Shown: positions 1-5,321, counted from the stretch's first letter. The stretch: DNA of 8,842 bases from Flavobacteriaceae bacterium (GCA_030618945.1 JAUXCI010000098.1:1-8842), one strand, 5' to 3'. Translations and numbers: made by a program. The notes: generated by a model from the sequence alone, not told the origin.

Positions 1-345
1 TACATTGTTTTTTAATGGCATCATCCTTACCACCAAACCGACCGACCGATCTTTTAAGTTATTTCCAAGTGCTCAGTTTATTAATGGACCGTAATGATTG
101 TATTGAAATATCTTATTCATAGTTTCCGTGTAGGAATTATGTTCGTAAAAGTAACCGACAATTCCATTTTGATAAATATAGTTCTTTTCGATCAAACATC
201 ATTGGGCTCCTATAAGATAAAAAACCCATTCCCGGAATCATCCATTACACAATTCCGAATAGTGATGTGATTTCCTTTTTCAACATAATTGCTGAAGAAA
301 TTTTTTGATAGGGCTCCACAACCTCTGCATCGTTAATACAAGTAG
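1..345 (-). pseudogene. Relic of a right-handed parallel beta-helix protein (polysaccharide-enzyme-like), cut by the window edge
   Basis: No intact frame exists, but the minus strand reads as beta-helix protein in two pieces. The first, from about 290 down to 200, includes KGNHITIRNCVMDDSGNGFF, a typical helix-coil pattern. A frameshift follows. The second piece, from about 190 to the window edge, reads IEKNYIYQNGIVGYFYEHNS, then FQYNHYGPLIN, a stop, and ALGNNLKDRSVG. I recall the GNNLKDRS and YEHN-type motifs from secreted or periplasmic beta-helix proteins annotated as polysaccharide-degrading enzymes; this is memory, not a search. The TGA at 73-75 sits where a glycine (GGA) is expected, so one base change explains it. 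One frameshift plus one nonsense codon indicates a dead gene. Its 5' part is missing and similarity fades just before the displaced tRNA terminator at 351. Catalytic residues cannot be judged from this fragment. Confidence 0.55.
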
Positions 346-350
346 TATAA

Positions 351-384
351 AGCAAAAGCACTTACTTTCGTAAGTGCTTTTGCT
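351..384 (-). terminator. Displaced copy of the tRNA-Asn terminator hairpin
   Basis: This is a perfect 15-bp stem (351-365 with 370-384) around a 4-nt loop that reads GAAA in the minus-strand RNA. It is followed by a broken U-rich tail (UUUUGCUUUAU). The hairpin is nearly identical to the one behind the intact tRNA at 839-869 and forms part of the displaced tRNA 3' end copy. It could still terminate read-through from the tRNA or the GIY-YIG gene, but its U-tract is weaker. Confidence 0.65.
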
Positions 385-422
385 CCTCCTCTTTCCCGAA
401 GGTTTTCGGGACGAACCAAGGA
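354..422 (-). repeat. Displaced 3' end of tRNA-Asn (direct repeat of 842-897)
   Basis: Bases 354-393 match 842-881 with one difference in 40 (T362 versus C850), covering the terminator hairpin and the tRNA acceptor 3' strand. Bases 412-422 then match 887-897, the T-arm. Between these blocks the intact tRNA has GGACT, while this copy has an 18-bp palindrome. No D-arm or anticodon arm is attached, so it cannot be a functional tRNA. The repeat ends 2 nt from the stop codon of the GIY-YIG gene. The two copies therefore flank a 419-bp segment holding that gene, like the duplicated target of a tRNA-directed insertion or the remains of a tandem tRNA pair. Confidence 0.85.
394..411. repeat. 18-bp palindrome (TCCCGAA-GGTT-TTCGGGA) inside the displaced tRNA fragment
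   Basis: This is a perfect 7-bp inverted repeat with a 4-nt loop. It replaces five bases of the T-arm in the displaced tRNA-Asn 3' end. Its TCCCGA...TCGGGA ends are shared with the inverted repeats at 785-812 and 2833-2850, so it probably belongs to a dispersed family of small palindromic repeats. Confidence 0.7.
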
Positions 423-424
423 AA

Positions 425-729
425 CTAACTTTTATACTTAAGAAGTAATTTTTTAGATATTTCAGGATACTTAATAAGATTATCAATATATATTCTACTC
501 TTCATATTTTTTATGTGCTGCTCAATTCTAAAGGCTTGTACTATGTTTTCACATTCAATATAATAAAATAATTCCCAATCATCTGCTCCGTGCGTATATT
601 TCTTATTACCATAATAACTCGTGTTGTGTTTCTCAATTCTTCTATCAAGTATATCCGAAGTATATCCGAAGTATATCCAATATAAAACTTATTATTTTTT
701 TTGCTATGGAGTATGTAACAAATTGCCAT
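425..729 (-). pseudogene. GIY-YIG nuclease-family gene, frameshifted by an 11-bp repeat expansion
   Basis: The frame opens at ATG 729 with MAICYILHSKKNNKFYIGYT, the GIY-YIG core in its CYI...YIG form. It then meets three tandem 11-bp units (647-679), runs out of frame and stops at 541. Removing one unit restores a continuous 97-codon frame ending at TAG 425-427. That frame reads YTSDILDRRIEKHN, then WELFYYIECENIVQAFRIEQ, and ends LLLKYKS. The restored protein has the family landmarks: the arginine motif (R26/R27), H31-N32 and the probable metal-binding glutamate E66. Its length is normal for single-domain bacterial GIY-YIG proteins, whose true role is mostly unknown. The gene lies just downstream of tRNA-Asn in the same direction and ends 2 nt from the displaced tRNA 3' end. 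It may be a recent pseudogene or a phase-variable gene caught in the off state. Confidence 0.85.
647..679 (-). repeat. Three tandem 11-bp units in the GIY-YIG gene
   Basis: Three contiguous units of AAGTATATCCG (plus strand) lie at 647-657, 658-668 and 669-679; the last ends in A instead of G. On the coding strand the unit is CGGATATACTT. Two units encode GYTSDIL in the correct frame; the third shifts the frame. Since 11 is not a multiple of 3, gain or loss of one unit would switch the gene off or on. Confidence 0.9.
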
Positions 730-784
730 TTCAAATTAATCGTAAATCAAAACAGAAGTTAACATAAGGTTGCACTTTTAGGCT

Positions 785-812
785 TCCCGATATCCGCTAC
801 GCTTCATCGGGA
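785..812. repeat. Inverted repeat TCCCGAT / ATCGGGA in the leader of the GIY-YIG gene
   Basis: Perfect 7-bp arms (785-791 and 806-812) flank a 14-nt spacer. This lies in the 730-838 gap between the GIY-YIG start codon and the tRNA terminator; I see no further gene in that gap. It shares its arm sequence with the palindromes at 394-411 and 2833-2850. Confidence 0.6.
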
Positions 813-838
813 TAAACTTCTCGCCCAATAGTCGTCAC

Positions 839-869
839 AAAAAAAGCACCTACTTTCGTAAGTGCTTTT
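839..869 (-). terminator. Intrinsic terminator of tRNA-Asn
   Basis: In the minus-strand RNA, a 12-bp stem (842-853 with 858-869, one G-U pair) closes on a GAAA tetraloop. It runs into seven consecutive U (845-839, the first four also pairing in the stem). It begins 1 nt after the discriminator base of the tRNA, as expected for a single-tRNA transcription unit. Confidence 0.85.
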
Positions 870-870
870 G

Positions 871-944
871 CTCCTCCTCTTGGACTCGAACCAAGGACCC
901 TCTGATTAACAGTCAGATGCTCTAACCAACTGAGCTAAGGAGGA
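871..944 (-). tRNA. tRNA-Asn (anticodon GUU)
   Basis: The minus strand folds as a complete cloverleaf. The acceptor pairs TCCTCCT with AGGAGGA, the D-stem GCTC with GAGC, and the anticodon stem TCTGA with TCAGA around the loop CTGTTAA. A 5-nt variable region and the T-arm CTTGG-TTCGAGT-CCAAG follow. The anticodon GTT reads asparagine codons AAC and AAU. The discriminator is G, as usual for bacterial tRNA-Asn, and CCA is not encoded, so it must be added after transcription. The length is 74 nt with the discriminator. There is no promoter in the 70 nt directly upstream; the nearest good one is at 1077-1107, so the primary transcript should carry a leader of about 125 nt containing the 5' tRNA fragment and palindrome. 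Confidence 0.97.
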
Positions 945-1017
945 ATATATTTTATTTTTGAGTCTTTTATTTGACTTTGTCTTTACTTGCTATTGCCGGA
1001 AACCGATAGAGCTCAGT

Positions 1018-1054
1018 CTGAGCCCTGCCTGCCGGCAGGCAGGTAAGGAGGAAT
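1018..1054 (-). repeat. tRNA-Asn 5'-end fragment split by a palindrome
   Basis: On the plus strand the intact tRNA end reads CTGAGCTAAGGAGGAAT (930-946). Here the same 17 bases occur as CTGAGC (1018-1023) and TAAGGAGGAAT (1044-1054), separated exactly by a 20-bp perfect palindrome. No anticodon or T-arm follows, so it is a relic of the 5' acceptor strand and start of the D-arm. It lies about 25 nt downstream of the tRNA promoter, where a tRNA gene would normally begin. This suggests it marks the ancestral gene position. Confidence 0.75.
1024..1043. repeat. 20-bp perfect palindrome CCTGCCTGCC x 2 (inverted)
   Basis: CCTGCCTGCC is followed directly by its reverse complement, giving a perfect GC-rich palindrome without a loop in AT-rich surroundings. 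It sits without any base loss between tRNA positions 9 and 10 of the 5' fragment. GC-rich palindromes of this kind recur between genes in flavobacterial genomes as I remember them, which points to a small mobile or propagated repeat. Confidence 0.8.
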
Positions 1055-1076
1055 GTTATTTCCTTTTTAAGGTGTG

Positions 1077-1107
1077 CAAATATAGATGTTTTTAAATTTA
1101 CCGCAAA
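1077..1107 (-). promoter_or_regulatory. Housekeeping promoter for tRNA-Asn
   Basis: The minus strand reads TTTG (1107-1104), 19 nt, then TATATTTG (1084-1077). This fits the Bacteroidota primary sigma factor consensus (TTG, about 17-23 nt, TAnnTTTG). Transcription should start near 1070, run through the 5' tRNA fragment and reach the tRNA at 944. Confidence 0.75.
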
Positions 1108-1127
1108 TGTTTTTCAAAAAATATTTC

Positions 1128-1177
1128 AAAAAAAATACCCACTTAAAATGATCCATCACAAACCAGTTAAAAGTGGG
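1128..1177 (-). terminator. Terminator of the sigma / anti-sigma operon
   Basis: CCCACTT (1138-1144) pairs with AAGTGGG (1171-1177) across a 26-nt loop, followed in the minus-strand RNA by UA and eight U (1135-1128). It begins 23 nt past the stop of the anti-sigma candidate and separates that operon from the tRNA promoter. The loop is long, so efficiency is uncertain. Confidence 0.65.
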
Positions 1178-1199
1178 CATTATAATTCGTTGAAATTGT

Positions 1200-1703
1200 T
1201 CAGATATTTACCGAAATTTTTCTGTTCTTCATAAAATAATCCAAGAATAAAAGAGAACTTAAAGCAAAAACACTCATCCCAAACAAAGGTGATGTTAATA
1301 TAGGTGGCAAGTCAAATGTCATAGAATTGGAAAGCACATTATTTACTTTTTCCATAGCTCCTTCAATGGCTTGAGAAGTAGCTGTATTCCTTTCTCCTGT
1401 CATAAGAACATATACAAAAATTGACACAATAAACGCAGCTATAAACGTCCAGGCTTTTTTCCCTATAATTGGTGCATCGACCACTTTAACTGATGCCTTT
1501 TCAACCTCGGCCATCACTCTTGCGGTAAAATTTAAAGAAGGGCTTTCCAGTGTATTCTTTTTCAACAAAGAACCCAAGGCCTTTTCTTGCTTTGCATCAA
1601 CTAAATCAATCTGATTCATAATCTTATTTGTAAAATCAACAGACGGTTGCTCCATCTTCAAACTCTCTCGAATCAATTTATCTATTTTCTCGTCTTCCTT
1701 CAT
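1200..1703 (-). CDS. Membrane protein, candidate anti-sigma factor for the adjacent ECF sigma
   Basis: This 167-residue protein has a cytoplasmic N-terminal region (1-82), a membrane helix (about 83-102), a short periplasmic loop, and a second hydrophobic segment (about 138-158) ending in the basic tail KNRK. The N-terminal region contains a duplicated motif 35 residues apart: PSVDFTNKIM (20-29) and PSLNFTARVM (55-64), each preceded by a helical, charged stretch. There is no HxxxCxxC zinc motif, so it is not a classic zinc-binding anti-sigma. The start codon overlaps the sigma stop codon (ATGA), so the two are translationally coupled. Position, topology and coupling support an anti-sigma role: holding the sigma factor at the membrane until a signal releases it. 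That role is inferred; no known anti-sigma fold is certain here. Confidence 0.7.
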   Translation of the reverse strand: MKEDEKIDKLIRESLKMEQPSVDFTNKIMNQIDLVDAKQEKALGSLLKKNTLESPSLNFTARVMAEVEKASVKVVDAPIIGKKAWTFIAAFIVSIFVYVLMTGERNTATSQAIEGAMEKVNNVLSNSMTFDLPPILTSPLFGMSVFALSSLLFLDYFMKNRKISVNI

Positions 1704-2275
1704 AATATCGTATTTACTTCTTCCTTCAATAAGAATGATAATTCTGTATTTAATTTTTTCCGAGCCCTAAATAATTTGACTTTGATATTACTTTGTGTCA
1801 AGTTTGTGATTTGCTCTATTTCCTCAATCGAACTTTCATTCATATAGAACAAAGTAATCAAAAGTGCATCCTTTTCTGCTAATCTGCCAATTGCCTCTCT
1901 TACATACTTCTGTTGTTCTCCATTCTTAATCGCCTCCAGTTGTGGAAATTCACTTCCTTCACTATAGTTGTCGATCACATAATCATCAATATCAGATGTA
2001 GCTACTTTTTTCTTTCTGATTTTTGTTATGGAATTTCTATACACTATTGTATACAACCATGTTGAGAACTTTGAATTCCCTTTAAAGCTTTCCAATTTTT
2101 CATAGGCCTTTAAAAAACTATCCTGAGCAACTTCTTCCGCATCCTCGTGACTCTTAACGATTTTTATAGAAATCGTATAGACCATGTCTTTATACTTATT
2201 AATTAAATAAGCAAAGGCATTAGCATCTCCTTGTAAGACCTTGTCAATATATATTTGATCTGAAATATTATCCAT
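1700..2275 (-). CDS. ECF-type RNA polymerase sigma factor
   Basis: This 191-residue protein has the two-domain ECF layout. Region 2 spans about residues 22-90, with the core-binding stretch HEDAEEVAQDSFLKAYEKL (43-61) and the -10 recognition part FKGNSKFSTWLYTIVYRN (64-81), followed by a basic run. A variable acidic linker covers 91-118. Region 4 spans about 121-180 and ends in the helix-turn-helix TNLTQSNIKVKLFRARKKL, the -35 recognition helix. The full length and intact motifs indicate a working protein. It directs RNA polymerase to a dedicated promoter set. It is first in a two-gene operon with the candidate anti-sigma factor. The promoter upstream is not of housekeeping type and matches the divergent one almost exactly, so autoregulation is likely. 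The ribosome-binding site is weak (GGA about 11 nt upstream). Confidence 0.93.
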   Translation of the reverse strand: MDNISDQIYIDKVLQGDANAFAYLINKYKDMVYTISIKIVKSHEDAEEVAQDSFLKAYEKLESFKGNSKFSTWLYTIVYRNSITKIRKKKVATSDIDDYVIDNYSEGSEFPQLEAIKNGEQQKYVREAIGRLAEKDALLITLFYMNESSIEEIEQITNLTQSNIKVKLFRARKKLNTELSFLLKEEVNTIL

Positions 2276-2298
2276 TTGAATTATTATCCATCTATACT

Positions 2299-2329
2299 AT
2301 AAGACAATCCTATTGCAAATAAGGTTACA
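2299..2329 (-). promoter_or_regulatory. ECF-type promoter of the sigma / anti-sigma operon
   Basis: The minus strand reads TGTAACC (2329-2323), 17 nt, then GTCTTAT (2305-2299). The same hexamer-like boxes at the same spacing occur on the plus strand at 2362-2392. A -35 box with AAC and a -10 box with GTC are typical of ECF sigma promoters. The expected start is near 2290, leaving a leader of about 15 nt before the ATG at 2275. Confidence 0.7.
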
Positions 2330-2361
2330 AGTTAGTCCAAAAACTTTATTTTAAAAAAATG

Positions 2362-2392
2362 TGTAACCTATATTTTAATGTTGTTGTCTTAT
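2362..2392 (+). promoter_or_regulatory. ECF-type promoter of the divergent membrane protein gene
   Basis: TGTAACC (2362-2368), 17 nt, GTCTTAT (2386-2392). Both boxes and the spacing are identical to the minus-strand promoter 32 nt away, and the shared block extends to TTGTCTTAT. The leader to the ATG at 2429 would be about 30 nt. Confidence 0.7.
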
Positions 2393-2428
2393 TAGGAAAG
2401 TAAAAAGTTTAACTAAATAATTTATATC

Positions 2429-2770
2429 ATGGAAGAAGTTTTAATTCCCTTAATAGTATTTTCATCTATTTTCGGCATCGTCTACGTGTTTTTAAACACG
2501 AGAAACAAAGAACGTTTATCATTAATTGAAAAAGGTGCAGATGCCTCTCTATTTGCAAGTAAAAAGAATTACAAATCCAACCTTACCTTGAAATTTGGAA
2601 TGTTAGCGGTTGGAATTGGTATTGGCATTTTGATTGCATCCATTTTGGAGACCTATACGGTTCTGGATGAAGAAGTCGCTTATCCATCAATGATCTTTTT
2701 ATTTGGTGGTTTGTTCTTAGTAGCAAATGCGTTGATAGAAAAAAAAGATAAGAATGATGATAGTGAATAG
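2429..2770 (+). CDS. Small inner-membrane protein (DUF6249-like), predicted sigma target
   Basis: This 113-residue protein has three predicted membrane segments: about 4-22 (VLIPLIVFSSIFGIVYVFL), 54-74 (LKFGMLAVGIGIGILIASIL) and 86-103 (PSMIFLFGGLFLVANALI). A conserved-looking cytoplasmic link, RNKERLSLIEKGAD, follows the first helix. The N-out helix, RNKER...IEKG linker and glycine-rich second helix resemble DUF6249-type proteins that I remember beside ECF sigma genes in Bacteroidota. The function is unknown. It is divergent from the sigma operon and shares its promoter type, so it probably belongs to the same regulon, perhaps as a membrane stress effector. No clear Shine-Dalgarno sequence precedes the ATG; GGAAAG at 2395-2400 is too far away. 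The acidic and lysine-rich tail (KKDKNDDSE) is likely cytoplasmic. Confidence 0.85.
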   Translation: MEEVLIPLIVFSSIFGIVYVFLNTRNKERLSLIEKGADASLFASKKNYKSNLTLKFGMLAVGIGIGILIASILETYTVLDEEVAYPSMIFLFGGLFLVANALIEKKDKNDDSE

Positions 2771-2798
2771 TAATTAATCAACAATCTAATTCTAAATT

Positions 2799-2830
2799 AA
2801 AAAAGCTGTCTCGTGAGACAGCTTTTTTTT
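2799..2830. terminator. Bidirectional intrinsic terminator between convergent genes
   Basis: AGCTGTCTC (2804-2812) pairs with GAGACAGCT (2815-2823), flanked by six A on the left and a run of T on the right. It can therefore end transcripts from both sides: the membrane protein (stop at 2770) and the GH31 gene (stop at 2863). The effective loop is about 4 nt. Confidence 0.92.
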
Positions 2831-2832
2831 GG

Positions 2833-2850
2833 TCCCGATAGTTATCGGGA
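2833..2850. repeat. 18-bp palindrome TCCCGATA-GT-TATCGGGA
   Basis: Perfect 8-bp arms with a 2-nt centre lie between the bidirectional terminator and the GH31 stop codon. The arm sequence matches the inverted repeats at 394-411 and 785-812. It may be a copy of a dispersed palindromic repeat and would also form a hairpin in the 3' end of the GH31 mRNA. Confidence 0.75.
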
Positions 2851-2862
2851 TTATAATTTAAT

Positions 2863-5268
2863 CTACTTTCCAAAAATAGTCAACTTGGTAAACTCTTTAT
2901 TTACAACAAAAGTGCTGTCACCATTGATTTTGACTTTTGCAAAATCTGTAACTTCATGATCCACTTCTATTTTATCGATCTCAAACGGCAAGCCATTGAG
3001 TTTAATTTTAAAGTTCTCATAAGGTGTAATAAATTTTCCGGATTTAAATTGTTGTATCGTTATCGATTTCTTTTTACCAATAAGCTTAAAATTGCGTAAA
3101 CTGAATCTTCCTTTTTTATAATCATATCCATCCTGTGCATCTTCATAAACCTGAGAAGTTTCTTTTCCATTTTTATAATACACATCCAGACCCAACTCTT
3201 TTATTTCCTTTTCACCTACATATTGCTGAATAGGGTACTTTGGAATGATAGCTCCTGCCTTAACAAAGATCGGCATTGAGTCAAGATCGGCGTCTACCCA
3301 AAATTCCTCACCTCCTTCTATCAATTCATTTGTCCAGAAATTATACCATTCTCCAATCGGAAAATACATCCTTCTACCCTTGGCATTAGGTTCTGCTATT
3401 GGGCAGGCCAGTATCTTTTCACCAAAAATAAACTCATCATTTCTGTAATGTGTATGAGGATCAGCCTGATCAAATAAAACCAATGATTTAAGAATTGGAA
3501 TTCCTTCTTCCACATACCTCCAGAAAGAAGTATATAAATAGGGTAAAAGTTGGTACCTGATTTCAATAAACTTTCTTACAATGTCTGTTATATTATTACC
3601 AAATGCCCATGGTTCCTGATCCCCGTGATCTCCTGAGGAATGAGTTCTGCAAAAAGGATGAAAAATACCCAATTGAATCCATCTTGCGAAAAGTTCGCCA
3701 TTAGGTTGCTCGGCAAAACCACCGATGTCAGACCCAACAAATGAATATCCTGACATTGACAAACGCTGAGCCTGAATATTAGCAATATTTAGATGATCCC
3801 AGGTAGCAACATTGTCGCCGGTCCAGGTTGACGTATATCTTTGCGTCCCTGAATAGGCAGCTCTTGTGATCACGAAAGGCCTTTTAGGATATGAGAATTT
3901 CTTTAAGCCTTGATAGGTAGCCCTGGCCATTTGCATACCGTATATATTGTGTGCTTTTCTATGACTACATCTAATACCTTCGTAATTATGTCTTACATCA
4001 TCCGGAAAGGTCTTTCCGGGAACATCCATAACCGCTGGTTCGTTCATGTCATTCCAAACCCCTCGAACCCCTATATCTTGTATCAATTCCTTGAACAATC
4101 CTGACCACCATTCACGTACCTCAGGATCTGTATAATCTGGAAAATAACATTCTCCCGGCCATACCTTCCCTTTCATATATGGCCCATCTGCTCTTTTACA
4201 AAAATAGTCCTTCTCTAATGCCTCTTTAAACACCGGATAATCCAAATCGATCTTGATCCCTGGATCAATAATCGCTATGGTCTTAAATCCGTCGTCCAAT
4301 AATTCTTTGACCATCCTTTTCGGATCCGGAAAATATTCCTTGTTCCAGGTAAAACACCTGAATCCTTCCATATAATCAATATCAAGATAGATGGCATCAC
4401 ATGGAATCTTTAATTCTCTGAATTTACTAGTTACGGCCTTCACGTTTGATTCCGGGTAATAGCTCCATTTGCATTGATGGTAACCCAAGGACCACAATGG
4501 CGGTAACTGATGTGGTTTTCCGGTAAGGTCAGTATAAGAAGCAACAACGTCAGTCATATCAGGCCCGTAGATAAAATAATAATTCATTTCACCTCCCTCG
4601 GCCCAGTAACTCGTTATATTTCTACGCTCAGCACAAAAGTCAAAGAAAGACCTGAAGGTATTATCGAAAAAGATACCATATGATTTGGTGTGGTGCAGCC
4701 CTATATAAAAAGGAATACTCTTATAAATAGGATCTGAACCCCTTCCATATGCATATGAATCGGTTACCCAATTCTCAAAACGCTTACCTTTTAAATTTAC
4801 ATCGACTGGCTTATCGCCTAATCCATAATAAGCCTCACTATCTTGTGACACCTTTGACATCTTAACAATATCTCCTCCAAACTCATAACTCTCTTCCCAA
4901 TGAAAACCCAATTCATCTTCACAAATCAATTTTCCATCTTTCGCATCGTAAATTGATTTTCGTAAATCAGCTTTAGCTATCTTGCAAATCAGCTTGGAAG
5001 TAGTGATGATATAATGCGCATCATCATCCGTTATCTCAAGATGATTAAAACCTCGACTCGCATATTTCGTGATCGCATATGAAAAATCCTTGTCAAAAAT
5101 TGTTTTAGTGCTATATCTAAATCTCAGTACGCTATCTCTTCTAACAGTAACTTGCAATACAACGAAATTTTCGGTCGTAAAATACAAGGTGTCAACGTCT
5201 TTTCTATAAGAAATTATTTTTGAAGGGTATAAATCTCCTTTGTGTTCCAGCTCAGTGCTTAATATCAT
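2863..5268 (-). CDS. Glycoside hydrolase family 31 alpha-glucosidase, cytoplasmic
   Basis: This 801-residue enzyme should release glucose from non-reducing ends of alpha-glucans or maltooligosaccharides by a retaining mechanism. An N-terminal beta-sandwich (about 1-250) leads into the (beta/alpha)8 barrel (about 255-590), then C-terminal beta-domains including a DUF5110-like part (about 690-800). Signature residues are present: nucleophile D407 in GVWNDMNEP, acid/base D485 in WTGDN, D296/D298 in YLDIDYMEGF, and FVGSDIGGF (510-518) with R541 and H543 in CRTHS. No signal peptide is seen, so it acts in the cytoplasm, unlike most Bacteroidota GH31 enzymes in polysaccharide utilization loci. It follows glgB by 139 nt in the same direction. 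A promoter candidate at 5293-5319 may allow separate expression. Alpha-glucosidase is the best call, but other GH31 activities (alpha-xylosidase, glucan lyase, transglucosidase) cannot be excluded. Confidence 0.93.
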   Translation of the reverse strand: MILSTELEHKGDLYPSKIISYRKDVDTLYFTTENFVVLQVTVRRDSVLRFRYSTKTIFDKDFSYAITKYASRGFNHLEITDDDAHYIITTSKLICKIAKADLRKSIYDAKDGKLICEDELGFHWEESYEFGGDIVKMSKVSQDSEAYYGLGDKPVDVNLKGKRFENWVTDSYAYGRGSDPIYKSIPFYIGLHHTKSYGIFFDNTFRSFFDFCAERRNITSYWAEGGEMNYYFIYGPDMTDVVASYTDLTGKPHQLPPLWSLGYHQCKWSYYPESNVKAVTSKFRELKIPCDAIYLDIDYMEGFRCFTWNKEYFPDPKRMVKELLDDGFKTIAIIDPGIKIDLDYPVFKEALEKDYFCKRADGPYMKGKVWPGECYFPDYTDPEVREWWSGLFKELIQDIGVRGVWNDMNEPAVMDVPGKTFPDDVRHNYEGIRCSHRKAHNIYGMQMARATYQGLKKFSYPKRPFVITRAAYSGTQRYTSTWTGDNVATWDHLNIANIQAQRLSMSGYSFVGSDIGGFAEQPNGELFARWIQLGIFHPFCRTHSSGDHGDQEPWAFGNNITDIVRKFIEIRYQLLPYLYTSFWRYVEEGIPILKSLVLFDQADPHTHYRNDEFIFGEKILACPIAEPNAKGRRMYFPIGEWYNFWTNELIEGGEEFWVDADLDSMPIFVKAGAIIPKYPIQQYVGEKEIKELGLDVYYKNGKETSQVYEDAQDGYDYKKGRFSLRNFKLIGKKKSITIQQFKSGKFITPYENFKIKLNGLPFEIDKIEVDHEVTDFAKVKINGDSTFVVNKEFTKLTIFGK

Positions 5269-5292
5269 AAATCGTCATTTAATCGAATTTTA

Positions 5293-5319
5293 CAAACCTA
5301 AGTAAATTCAAAATTTCAA
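5293..5319 (-). promoter_or_regulatory. Candidate housekeeping promoter for the GH31 gene
   Basis: On the minus strand TTG (5319-5317), 16 nt, then TAGGTTTG (5300-5293) match the Bacteroidota consensus, with a spacer one base shorter than usual. The predicted start near 5287 leaves about 20 nt before the ATG at 5268. Confidence 0.5.
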
Positions 5320-5321
5320 CG

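Noticed and set aside
38..50. Short CCGA tandem repeat near the left edge
   Set aside because: Three copies of 4 bp coincide with the DRSVG codons of the beta-helix relic; too short to claim a separate repeat or switch.
280..486. 68-codon minus-strand open frame
   Set aside because: It runs across the displaced tRNA fragment, its hairpin and the palindrome, and overlaps the real (restored) frame of the GIY-YIG gene. Its protein has no family features.
1647..1847. 66-codon plus-strand open frame
   Set aside because: It lies antisense to the sigma / anti-sigma junction, whose minus-strand frames are clearly coding.
3588..4104. Two 64-65-codon open frames, one on each strand, within the GH31 gene
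   Set aside because: They are out-of-frame shadows of the conserved catalytic core of GH31.
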